Origin: Rehmannia glutinosa
Lineage: Eukaryota; Streptophyta; Magnoliopsida; Lamiales; Orobanchaceae
Direction of reading: 5' to 3'
Assembly (NCBI GenBank): GCA_016081115.2
Contig: JABTTQ020003460.1
Coordinates: forward strand, 1-64,000
Length of the DNA stretch: 64,000 bases
Shown: positions 46,605 through 57,022 of the stretch, one piece after another
Position numbering within the stretch: position 1 is the stretch's first letter
Layout of the letters: each line of letters begins with the position of its first letter
Program-made: the position numbers and the translations under genes
The notes under the pieces: generated by a model
Told to the model about the DNA's origin: nothing
The model's input: only the letters and a program-made list of their open reading frames with translations
Databases searched by the model: none

Positions 46605-48568
46605 AGATTTTTCTTAGAATAGTAACTCATAGTTTTCCTGCCCATTTTTCGGTTTTTAAAAAAATAATAAAAATTCTTTAAGAAAAAAAAGCAATAAAAA
46701 TCTATGAAAAAATAAGAAGTAATAACTATTTGTGATTTCGTTATTTTTGGTAGTTAATTTTATTTTAATAGATCATTTTTTAAAGTTATATTTAATTGTT
46801 CAATATATATGTATATATATATATATTAAATATAAAGTTTTTTAAACAAGTTTTACAAATCTGTGTCTGTAATGCATTAATTATTATACACATAAAGATA
46901 TATTTTTATTTTTCTTTTTTAAAAATTTAATAACTTTTTTTTATTTTAGATCCATTTTTAATGTATAATATATATAATTAATTATCTTTTTACGATCTCT
47001 ATTTTCACATCTTTATTGCATGTATACAATAAAAATAAATATAATAAATAAAATTATATAAGATTATATTTTCTCATTGTTTCATAAAGTACTTTATAAA
47101 TTATGTATTCGGGCTATTGGACATTAATGTGTAGTTGAATAAATTCAATCAAAAATATACTTATTTTAATTGAAGAAATATCTCAAACTATGTATCCAAG
47201 TATTATATATATAATATATCCATACATAGCATTTGATATATTCATGTAAGAAGAAATTAAATTTTTATTAATATAAATTTATATTTATAATAGTTTTTTT
47301 TATATATGCAAAATTATTTTATTATATTTTTAAAGTATTTTTGATGTTACGTGTTTTGGTATTCAACTTCAAAGTTGTACATTTGGACTATTAGATATGA
47401 ATTTGTCTGTTTGATATTATTTTGATATATGTGTATATATAAAAATAAAATAACTTTTATTTTTTTGAAATATTTTATTTTCCCATAAAAAATTATGTTG
47501 CTAAATATAAACTTGATTTTTATTTAATTTCTTTAATAATTCTAACTCAACTTTCTAAACTCTAAAAAAATATTAGAATTTGAAATGACTTTATTATTGA
47601 TTGCATTGAAAAAAATACATTAAATATTAAACATTTGCAATTATACTTTTTTTCAAACTTTTACTTTCTTATAGTAAACATGTTCAATATATAGATACGA
47701 TTTACATTCACAAAATATTTAATATCAACCAGATATATTGTATTTAGAAAGTCTTTTTCATAGTTTAGAATAATTCATTTGATATTATTTAATTGTATGA
47801 TTTATAATTAAATCACTTATTTTTATATTTTAATTATTTATCGAAATTCTAAATTTTTGGTAGTTATTAAAAATTATTAAAATACATTCCATGCATCACA
47901 CGATTTGAAAATACTAAATATGAGAACCCGAATAGAACCTAATAATTGAAAATTCCAAATACGACAATACAAACCTCCACAATAAATTTTCAAAGGTTTA
48001 AAATGATTTAACAACGTGAATAAATAAAATACATGACAAAATCCGCAAAAAATAAAAATATCCCCAAAATAATTCATATAATAAAATCAGTAATATTACC
48101 AAAACTATATTTTAATGTCTCTATTTCCTTAACTAATATACTTAGTTCTCGTATACATACAAAAAGACTTTGGAGAATAATTTTGCATCCTTATTTACTA
48201 CTACAACCTTTGGGAAAAAATGACACATATTATCACACTTATTAGGAATCTAACATGACTAAAACGAAATGAGCGATGAAGGTACACCTATGCGGTTTTA
48301 TGAATAAATAGCTTTCAAATATTGAACACAAATATATAGACTTGATTGTATTTTTTTATGATTCTGTGGTATAATAAATTTTTATTTTTGATTTTTATCA
48401 ATAAAAAACATTAAATATCATTTTTCTGCTTATTGTTTGACGCTATATTAAAATTATCACAATACAGGAGATATAATTCGTAAAACTATTAGGAAAAATG
48501 CACATGTCACAATACAAAATAGATGTCTCATAGATATACAACCGTGCATCGCACAGACAAAAGACTAG
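46603..48568 (+). mobile_element. Helitron-like element, 3' end at 48568
   Basis: The 3' end carries a hairpin CCGTGCATCGCACAG (48542-48556, one mismatched pair at its base), then ACAAAAGA and CTAG at 48565-48568, followed by T. The AT-rich body is the inverted relative of 22571-24275. No Rep/helicase gene is visible. The 5' end near 46603 is approximate. Confidence 0.62.
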
Positions 48569-48671
48569 TTTGAATCTAAAAAGAAAAGGAAACGAGCTTT
48601 GAATCCTCACGGTTCAGTACACTTAATTCAATTCTTTTTGTCCATTTGATTTATATTAGCTTGGTAGGAAA

Positions 48672-48798
48672 GTTTTTCTTTAATACAATTATACAAGTGC
48701 ATAGTAAGGAAAGGGCACACACATTCATATGAGATCGAACTCGGATTAATCGCTCTTATTACACAAAACTTTGCTATTAGAGCACATGGTGATCCCAA
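48672..48798 (-). mobile_element. tRNA-derived SINE, second copy
   Basis: On the minus strand it starts TTGGGATCACCATGTGCTC, carries GAGTTCGATCTCATA (B box) and ends in an A-rich tail. It is flanked by 12-base repeats CTTGGTAGGAAA at 48660-48671 and 48799-48810. It matches the SINE at 24359-24477 but is more diverged. Confidence 0.8.
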
Positions 48799-48810
48799 CT
48801 TGGTAGGAAA

Positions 48811-49869
48811 ATTAGGAAGTGCTTGCTTGTCAAATAAATTTGCAATTTCCACTCTCAAAAAATGCTTTTGTGCCAACATAGGATTGTATGTGAAATTTTT
48901 CAAAAAAAAAAAAAAAAACAAATACATTATTATTTATTCTCACTTTTTCAATCATCAATCGCATCAAATTACAATTTTACCAAAATAAATCACATCAATT
49001 AATATTAGTACACAATCATATCACAATTATACAATTCACTATCTCTTATTTTTCAAACCACCAATCACATCTAATCACTATTACACACACAAAAAAAAAA
49101 AATTCATCACATCAACTATCATTATCATATTTTCATCTTATATCCAATCACACACTCAAAATTCATTCTCATTTTTTTAAAATAAAACTTTCATACTATT
49201 ATCTCTGAAAATAGAAATAAACGGAACAAAAGATCAATCAATCACTACATTAATTTTCAGAATTCCCTTATTTTTTATTACATATGAGCAACCAATTTGA
49301 CATCTTTCAAAATGCAACATCAAATCACAATAAAACTTTTTTTTTGGCATTTTTCCTTATCAAATGAGATTTTTTTTTTTGGCAATTTCGTTAAAACGCT
49401 AGGGAAATAAATTGCACAAATGAAAAATACAGCTATCTTTTCATCCATCATTTTTGGGGTCTCGTAAATCCTTACAAGTAATCTGAAGTTTCAAAAGAGG
49501 AAAAAATAGAAGTAACAAGTCAATGTCAAAATGTTTATACACCCAAAATTGTGAGTCTTTTAGTCGCAAACTCGCAATTCGCAAATTGCAGTTCTACCAA
49601 GAATTTAAGCACATAAACAAATTATTCAAGACTGACTTTCACTGTGTGTGATTAGAAAAAGGAAATAAATCAGCAAATGCTTCTCATAATTAATTTTTAC
49701 CATTACTCCTTTCAGGTTTGTTTCCAAAACCTTTTTCACTGGAATCTGTGATCCGAATGAAGCCAAAAAAAAAATCAATAATTACAAGGGGAGAAAAAAT
49801 TATTACTCTTACAATTATTATTTTAAAAAAAAGGGTCAGAGACCACCTAAGTCCATCACAATTCTCTGG
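48811..49869. other. AT-rich intergenic stretch, no gene seen
   Basis: Contains A and T tracts and CATCAATTA-type phrases, and probably the 3' untranslated region of the gene at 49870-50398. No gene recognised. Confidence 0.5.
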
Positions 49870-50398
49870 TCATTTCTTTCTTCTATCATTGCATGCCTTC
49901 AAAGCTTGAACTTCTGCATCCGATCAAGAACAAAAAAATTAGCAATAATTACATAAACAGAAAAGTTCAAACACTCTAACCAGATATTCCTTTTGCCAAT
50001 AACCGAGTGAAAGGCACTGAAAAATTTTAAAAAATATAAAAAAAAAGCAACAACGAATATCAGGCATATAAAAGTATTTTCAAATAATAACAATAATAAT
50101 AATAATACCGTTTTGGCAAGATTTCCAATTCCTGTTGGAATTGACCAAACAATCCTGCAATATGGAGTTCGATGTTATGAATTGGTTTAGGGCTTAAGCT
50201 ACCATTTCATAGAAACATATTTATTTTGTTTGTCTCTGTGGATATACGTATATATACCTGTAATGCTAGGTAGACAGAAGAGCATTCTCGAAGCTGCTTG
50301 ACGTTCTCGTCGTCCTCGTCTGCATCGCTTTGGTGCATTTCCGCCACTGGCGGTGATGGGTGGCTTTGGCTTGGGTTAGGTTTCGGTGGTTGGTCCAT
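49870..50398 (-). CDS. Twin CX9C mitochondrial protein, COA4-like (three exons, 76 residues)
   Basis: Three short exons join in frame: 50398-50258, 50154-50109 and 49913-49870, with donors CAG/GTATAT and ACG/GTATTA and acceptors TTGCAG and ATGCAG. The product starts MDQPPKPNPSQSHPSPPVAE, has an acidic DADEDDENVKQL linker, then a CHCH fold with two CX9C motifs (C-SSVYLALQD-C and C-QNEVQALKA-C) joined by LVNSNRNWKS, and ends DRRKK. Such proteins are oxidised by Mia40 in the mitochondrial intermembrane space. The W..CQ.EV.A.K.C pattern resembles cytochrome c oxidase assembly factor COA4. Unlike its neighbours it needs no frame repair. Without a search, another small CHCH family is possible. Confidence 0.85.
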
Positions 50399-51577
50399 CT
50401 TTCTGGTGATCCTTTACCGAGGATTGGCACTTTATCAAAATATGGTACTCGGTATATTAATAGAAATGAAATGGAAAAGGCGTGAATAAAAGCAGATTTT
50501 CTTTAGAGTCTTCCTATTATTTCCTTTCTCCTTCTCTTTAGAGGTAAAGTGAGGAAAATAGCAAGTAAAGAAGTAAAGAGGATTTATAATATGTGTGTGT
50601 TGTGTGGTGTTTTCGGAAAAAAATAATAGTCGGAATTATAACTCCACCGTTTTTCTCCTCTTTACAAAAAGTAGCAAAACTGCTCATCGTGGGAACTTTT
50701 GGCCCATTAATTTAGTGTGTTAGTTGTTTAGATTAATGTGGGACAGGGGAGCCTTGTGTTTTTTGATGGCCCTCATCAATTTGTATCTACCTAACAATGA
50801 TTTCATTTCGTTTAATAATACACATAATAAGCTACATCTAATCTTTCGCTACAATCAATGTTTCAATATACTAAGTGGATGTCAAAAGATTATACATGTG
50901 ATGTCTATCTATTGCATTTAAACACCAGATGAAGCACACAACGATACCAAGTCAAGTTGGAGTGTTGGACTCAAGTTGTTTTCTCAGTTTAAAAGCATGT
51001 AAACCTTCCGCTCCTCAACTCAAAAGATAAAATTCCAATACTTTGCAAGAAAAATCAAATGGCTTCAACAATCATTTCGATTGAAAATAGGAATGGCGGG
51101 CCGAGCAATTTCATGTTCTCCGTCAAAAGTACACACAGTCCGATCGACCAACCATTTTTGCGTTTGTTACTTTGTTTTTAAGCAATTATTTCCCCCTCCC
51201 TTTTGTTTTGGTGTGTGTATGGAAAAGATATTTCATGTTTTCCGAAAATTTGGAGTTTTTGTGTGGGGGTAAAGATCTTAATTTCGTCTGGTGAGGATTT
51301 GTGGATTGCACTTGATTGGTTAATCAGATTTTATGCATTTGGGGGAGGGGTATCGTGAAGAGCTTGTTGTGAGTTAAAAAATCTTGATTATTGCATTGTT
51401 TTCTCATCGCCACAAATCATATGCGTGCATGCACTGCACGATTACTAATTTGGTTTTTCTCTTTTTGAATCTGCTAAAGCCTAAACCTAACAATAATTGA
51501 ACTTTTATTAACTAATTTTTTTCTCTTCATTTAGTGAGTAAATGGATGATAAATGCAAAGATATGCCTTCTCCTACA
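50399..51577. other. Upstream region of the CX9C gene, no further gene seen
   Basis: The first 100-200 bases upstream of the ATG should hold the promoter and leader of the CX9C gene. The rest has only short frames without recognisable motifs. Confidence 0.5.
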
Positions 51578-52246
51578 GCTCCTCTAAGCTACAAGAAAAC
51601 CGAGAACCATTGCCAAGTTGACAACGAGAACCGGTAAAAGACATAACTTTCATAGACCTTCAAAGATTTACCAACTTTTTCACTAAAATAGCTAAGAGTA
51701 AGAAGGTCAAAGACGGAAAACTTATACTTAGGAAATGGTTCACGACTAAGAACAATGACAAATAAGCTGGGCGGACAACAGATTAAAATCTTTAATCGCC
51801 CTTGATTTCTTAATTCTGGCGACATATAGACAAGGTAAAATAAAAGCAAACAACTCTAATGCAATTTATAGATTAATTTACAAAGTAAAAAAAAAAAAAA
51901 CACATACCTCGTTGATATCGGACGAGGAGAGAGGGAGAAGGAGGGCGAAACGTGTCTACGAGCTCTAATCGGAGTACTTAGAAACGGAGTATTGGATCTT
52001 GAGTTTTTCCGAAATCCACGAAATGCAATGTTTCTTTTGAAATTCAAATTTCCTATTCCCACTTGCCACGTGTATTCGGCCGCGCGTGAAATGCGAAACA
52101 TGTATACATGGACACGAAAAGAAAATGTGTATTCTTCAGTCCTTTCGGCTTGAGTAATTTTCATTATTAGGGTTTTGTTTTGGGGAAAAGGGTTTTGGGG
52201 GTTGAAGAGGGGTGAAGCGAGGCGACGACACCGTATACTAGTAATA
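51578..52246 (-). pseudogene. Truncated duplicate of the SAC3B promoter, exon 1 and intron 1
   Basis: Aligns in the same orientation with 21170-22530. Shared blocks include CTACAAGAAAA.C.GA..CATTGCCA.GTTGACAAC (51590), ATATCGGACGAGG.GAGAGGGAGAAGGAG (51917) and GACACCGTATACTA (52226). The first exon is at about 51909-52035. Its start codon is changed (ATG to ATT), the frame is broken, and the donor GTATGT is still present. Intron 1 is shortened by about 690 bases. No downstream exons are present. Confidence 0.85.
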
Positions 52247-52429
52247 AATTACTTTCGTAAATCGTTATAAGCGAGTTTTCTACAAATTGGAATGGGTGAT
52301 GAATTGTCGTTGAAAGAGTCGCCCAAAAATGGTTGTAGATTTTTTTCGATATATTTTTGTAATTAAATTATTACTAATTATTTATTTATTTATTTGTACA
52401 TATAGGGAAGGGTGATGGGAACCGAATAG

Positions 52430-54759
52430 GCGTCAATTTGTACACATCGTTTGCACGATAACCCGACACAAATTTAACACAGATTTAGCAGGTATATGTA
52501 CAACCCTTCGCAAGTTCGGATCAAATTGGTCCGACAAAGGTTAACACGGTGTTTTGCATGTTTTTTGTGGGTGTTTTGTGTGATGATTTGTGCATATTTT
52601 TTATGTGTTTTATTTGCATTTGCATGTTTTAGTGTAATGTTGTGTTATTTTATTGATTTTCTAGGTTTTGGTGGAAAAAACAAGTTTTGGGGCAATAAAT
52701 GTTAAAAAGTCATTTCGTGCAAAAACGCAGAAGTTGTCATATTTTGACATAATGTTTTCATATGAAGTCCGACATGATTCTTATACCATCGGAAAGCTAA
52801 GACAAAGTTCTACAAGGTTTATTTTGGTACTAAATGTTGTTGAAGACGCGTTTGGATGGACTAAAATCATGTGCAAGTGAAATAATATTGAGGTCATTCG
52901 AGTGACTATGGAAAGCTAAGAGATAAATCTACAATTCATATGAAGGACCATAGAGCAAATTTCAAAGTTTTGAGGGTGAGCGACCACGCACAAACCGGCA
53001 AAGCAGACATCGCGATCTTGCTTTTGGGGAAGTGCGCGGTCGTGCACGGTGACTTCCTGAACACGAAATTCATGATTTTTTTTTCCGTTTTTTGCTCTTT
53101 CACACTATATAAAACTCTAGACTTATAAATAGGACTTGGGGAGCTCATATTTTGAACATCTTTACTTGTTAGCACTTTTAAACCTTAGTTTTTGTTATTT
53201 TCTCTTTCATTCAACATCGGGATTGCTCGAGTTCTTCCCATCGAAGTTATTGTGCGGCTTAATCAAAGCGTAATATTTCTTCATCTTCTTTATCTGATTT
53301 CAATTGTTTGGTGATTATTATTGTTGCATGATGATGTTTATGATTGTTTTCTTTCCTTCAATTGAAATTATGATCCCATCCCCAAGCATGAACTAATTTC
53401 TTTGTTCTAGGATTAGGATGATTTGATCCCAACAAATAAGCATGAATATAGACTAATTGATTTGCTTTCTGAATGAATTGCTTTATTTGATAACTGATTG
53501 TTTGGCCAAGTTTGATTATTTTGAGGGAATAATTGAGATTGAAAGAAGATATTATTTCCGGACTAAATTTATTTAGGGGGTCAGATATGAATCAGAGATA
53601 TATTATCTAACTTGGTAATGAAAATGACAAATTAGTTATGGATAGACTTAATCTGTAAATACGTGAGTTATCAGATTTAGGCCTAGTTTATATTTGTTTG
53701 TTTTAATTGTTAATCGCATAATCAATTGGTTGATTCTACTTGCAAGTTTGATGACATGATTCTGAAATCCTAAACATTTTATCCATATCGTTTTCACCAG
53801 ATTTATTTGTGTTCAGTTTTAATTGGTCTTTTATTATTTTCCTTAGTTAAAATAAAAAATCTGGTTAGAGTGTTTATGAATTATTTTCTGTTAATTGTAT
53901 TGCATAATAATTATTGTGTTTATTTTTCGTATTTTAGTTTAGGATTCTTTTTATTTGTTTCTAGTTTAGGTTTCTTTCGTCAGGTGCATTTCATCTATTT
54001 TTCTAGTACTGTTGTTTACACAAACACCAAAAATGGCAACCAATCAAGAGCAACCACCATGACTCGCATTAGAAGAGAGCTTGAATTCTTATATTTAAGT
54101 TAGCCAAAGAAACACAAGAGTGAAAATAACATACGGCTTGAATCCTTGGAGGCCTATATTAAGTTTTTAATTGAGACTCAAATAATCCAATTGGCTAAGC
54201 AAGTTGGTGAGATAGCTCGACATCTTGTCAAAAAAGACACGTTGCCTAATCAACCAGCGCAAGCTCAAGCCGTCACTGATCTTGAAATTGGTGAGATTCA
54301 TGAAATTGAATTTCCATATTCTACTGTCTCGTCTAATCTTATAGGTATTGCCAAAATGAAAAAGAAGGATGATGCAAGTGAATAAAGCACGAATGAGGAG
54401 GAAAGTAAGGGGTTGCCTTACACAAAATTGATAATCGACAAATCTCTTAATCTATCCCCAAGCCCACTCCCAAAATCACAATATCCAAGTAGTTTTATCA
54501 TTAATATTGCTTTTGGGAATGGTAAGAAAGTCGCAAGGTATACTTGATCTTGGAGCTAGAATTAACCTTATGTCTTACTCTATATTTAAACAATAAAATT
54601 AAGGAAATTGAAGTCTGCAGATTATGTTTGAAACTTGTTGATAGGTCACTTGGGTATCCTAAAGGTATTGTTGAAGATATTTTGGTCCAAGTAGGTGGTC
54701 TTAAAATTCTCATGGATCTTGTTGTCTTCGATATGGGGAAGAATAAAGGTAATATTTAG
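52430..54759 (+). mobile_element. Ty3/gypsy retrotransposon remnant, 5' part
   Basis: A long AT-rich leader or LTR region (TATATAAAAC near 53105) is followed near 54032 by an ATGGCAACCAATCAAGAGC start, a gag fragment and an aspartic protease fragment. The protease frame continues after the hAT insertion. LTR borders were not found. The wording of gag and protease suggests the Athila/Tat side of gypsy. Confidence 0.6.
54032..54759 (+). pseudogene. Gypsy gag-protease remnant, continued at 56954-56995
   Basis: The gag C-terminal part reads LESLEAYIKFLIETQIIQLA..VGEIARHL. A broken retropepsin follows: LDLGARINLMSYSIF replaces the usual LD.GA..N.MP, then VDRSLGYPKGIVEDILVQVG. The frame jumps across the hAT element to KDHTILLGRPFI at about 56952-56990, which completes the protease. 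Confidence 0.75.
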
Positions 54760-55544
54760 CGGTGTTTAAAAAATCGACCGGACCAGCCAGACCCAACCGG
54801 GACCGGCAGTTGGTCCGGTCCAAAAGGTCATATAAAACCGGATTTCCGGTTAAACCACTTCAGACCGTGAAAACCGGTCCCAAACCGGATAAAACTCGAA
54901 ACCGTCGAACCGGCCGTTCAAGAAAAGGGAAAAAAAGGAAGATTAATCGAACCAAAAGGAGCGGGAAATCATAAACCTCCTCTCGTCTCCAACATCCAGT
55001 TCCTCATCTCCATCATTCGTTTGGCCGATCAACTTTAGCTATTGGTGTCGATTTCATCAAGTTCTTCCTTTCTTGTTTCATGCATAGATCTGATTTTTTT
55101 GCATTTTTCACTCTTTGTATCTGTGTGTATATATATATATGTATATATAATTATATATGGGAATCACAACAACGGGAGGATTATCGAGATTTGATGGCCA
55201 TTCGACTTAAATGGACTAAGTTTAATATTCCTTGCTAGTGAGCACATATTTCATGAAAGACCCATTTGTTATTTTAATGTTCTTTGAGTTTTGAATTTTA
55301 ACAATAACTAGCATGGGTGTTGCTTATATATATAAATAACAAAATGGGGAATTTTTAAAGTACCCACTATGGATAGTATATATTCTTTTTTATCCATAGA
55401 CATAAGAAAACTCTTTTCTACCCAATTTGATAAAAATGTCCCTCCTTTAATTTGGAGATTTTGAAATTTGAAATGATGTAATTAATGATTTTCTTGAAAA
55501 TCGTGCACACTTCCCCCAAATACACACACATATGTATAAAATCG

Positions 55545-55765
55545 TATACCCATATCGTGCATATATCGTGCCCATATCGCGCCTAACCCTATGTACATAT
55601 ACATATACATATTGTGCTCAAATCGTGTCAATATCGCGGCATATATCGCGCCTATATCGTGTCCATATCGTGCCAACTTCCATGTACATATACATATATA
55701 TATTGTGCCCATATCGTGTATATATCGTGCCCATATCGTGCCCGTATCGTGCCTATATCATGCCT
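55545..55765. repeat. Left ATATCGTGCC palindrome half-site cluster
   Basis: At least twelve copies of ATATCGTGCC or close variants (ATATCGCGCC, ATATCGTGTC), mostly in one direction and spaced about 10-14 bases, in two near-duplicate blocks (55550-55620 and 55622-55765). Confidence 0.8.
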
Positions 55766-56279
55766 AATTTTACAACATCATCGTCTAAAAATCACTTTCT
55801 CGAGGTTTGGGAATAGTTGCGAACACGACAAAACATTATTCTCACTTTATCGTGCCTAAGTTTACAACAACGTCTAAAAACCCATTTTCTCGAGGTTTGT
55901 GAATAGTTGCACAACACGACAAAACATTATTCTCGGCCTTGAATAAGAAAAAACACCAAGAATGATGGTTTACTGAGAGAGGATATAGGAGTTCGTAAAG
56001 GGTGGTTGCCCCTCTCTCGCAAAACCCCATGATTTCTTCAATTAACTATCAAAGTAATAAATCAACCGCTCTTTTCTCAAAAAAAAAAAAAAAGAAAGAA
56101 AAACACCAATGAGGAGAATAGACAGACGCGTCGGAAAAAAATGATATGGAACCAATTTTCAATCCAAGCTATCTAACAACATGCACTGGTTATAAAAATG
56201 TAAAGTGTGCCAGGAAAAATTATACTCATGCATACAAGCATACTCGTATCTACTCAAAAAAAAAAAAGCATACTCGTAT

Positions 56280-56480
56280 ATATTGTGCCTAACATACTAA
56301 ATGAGGCACGATATATATCGTGCCTAATTTTAAATGGGGCACAATATCGTGCCTAATTTTAATTAGTACATGATATATATCGTGACTAATTTTAAATGGG
56401 TCACGATATATCGTGCCTAATTTTTCTTGAGGCGCGATATCGTGCCCTATTTAAAATTGGGCACAAATATTGGGCACGAT
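56280..56480. repeat. Right ATATCGTGCC/GGCACGATAT palindrome cluster
   Basis: Both orientations occur, with full palindromes such as GGCACGATATATATCGTGCC near 56305. Half-sites are joined by repeated TAATTTTAAATGGG linkers. Confidence 0.8.
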
Positions 56481-57022
56481 TTTCATTACGAATGACCATA
56501 AAAGAACTTCTTGATATTTTTGTGAAGAAGAAGAAAAAGAGAAAAAATGAAGAGCAAATGGGGAAGAATCGTATGTATGTATGTATTTAACAAGTATCTA
56601 CTTTAAAGGCTTGCATTTAAAGCCTCAAGGGTATTGTTGTAAAAGAACCCCAAAAGTGGGTAGAAAAAACTATGTTTTTTATCATACATGTCAAAAACTC
56701 TCTCACCTATCCCAAGTGGGTAATTCTCACCATTTACTCATAACAAAATAGATAAAATCTTAGAGTTAATTGTTATTAATTAATAGGCTTGCACTCAATA
56801 ATTAAATATAATTTTATTTTCAAGGCCTTTTGCTAGCATTTACATTTTGCAGTTGGACTGGCGGTTGAACTGTTCCAACCCGGTTGAACCGCGTGAACCA
56901 ATGGCGAGTCAGGTTCGTCCACCGGTCCAGCTTTTTAAAACATTGATATTAAGGATCATACTATTTTGTTGGGTAGACCGTTCATTTAGCTAACAAATAT
57001 AATTCATTTAGTTATATACGGG

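Larger units (their letters stand above)
55346..56740. mobile_element. Mutator-like element nested in the hAT-like element
   Basis: Starts GGGGAATTTTTAAAGTACCC and ends with the inverted relative (...GGGTAATTCTCACCATTTACTCA). It is flanked by TAACAAAAT at 55337-55345 and 56741-56749 (ten bases if the preceding A is counted), the length expected for Mutator. Palindrome clusters lie at 55545-55765 and 56280-56480. No intact gene. It is the same family as 1-2462. Confidence 0.88.
54760..56945. mobile_element. Non-autonomous hAT-like element inside the gypsy protease gene
   Basis: The ends are CGGTGTTTAAAAAATCGACCGG and, inverted, CAATGTTTTAAAAAGCTGGACC. They are flanked by ATATTTAG (54752-54759) and ATATTAAG (56946-56953), a 7/8 match for the 8-base hAT duplication. 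CCGG-rich subterminal repeats (54770-54930, 56850-56935) are typical of this group. Without the Mutator-like insert at 55346-56740 it would be about 790 bases. No transposase frame. Confidence 0.8.

Noticed and set aside
22570..48569. A single 26-kb transposon with 2-kb terminal inverted repeats
   Set aside because: The outer ends do form inverted repeats, but each matches the Helitron 3' signature (hairpin, CTAG, then T) and no target duplication flanks the whole. Two inverted Helitrons are simpler.
55532..55859. Open frames of 81-94 codons rich in Tyr-Arg-Ala-Tyr-Ile-Val
   Set aside because: They are translations of the ATATCGTGCC repeat cluster; the periodic protein follows from the DNA repeat and has no start context or homologue.
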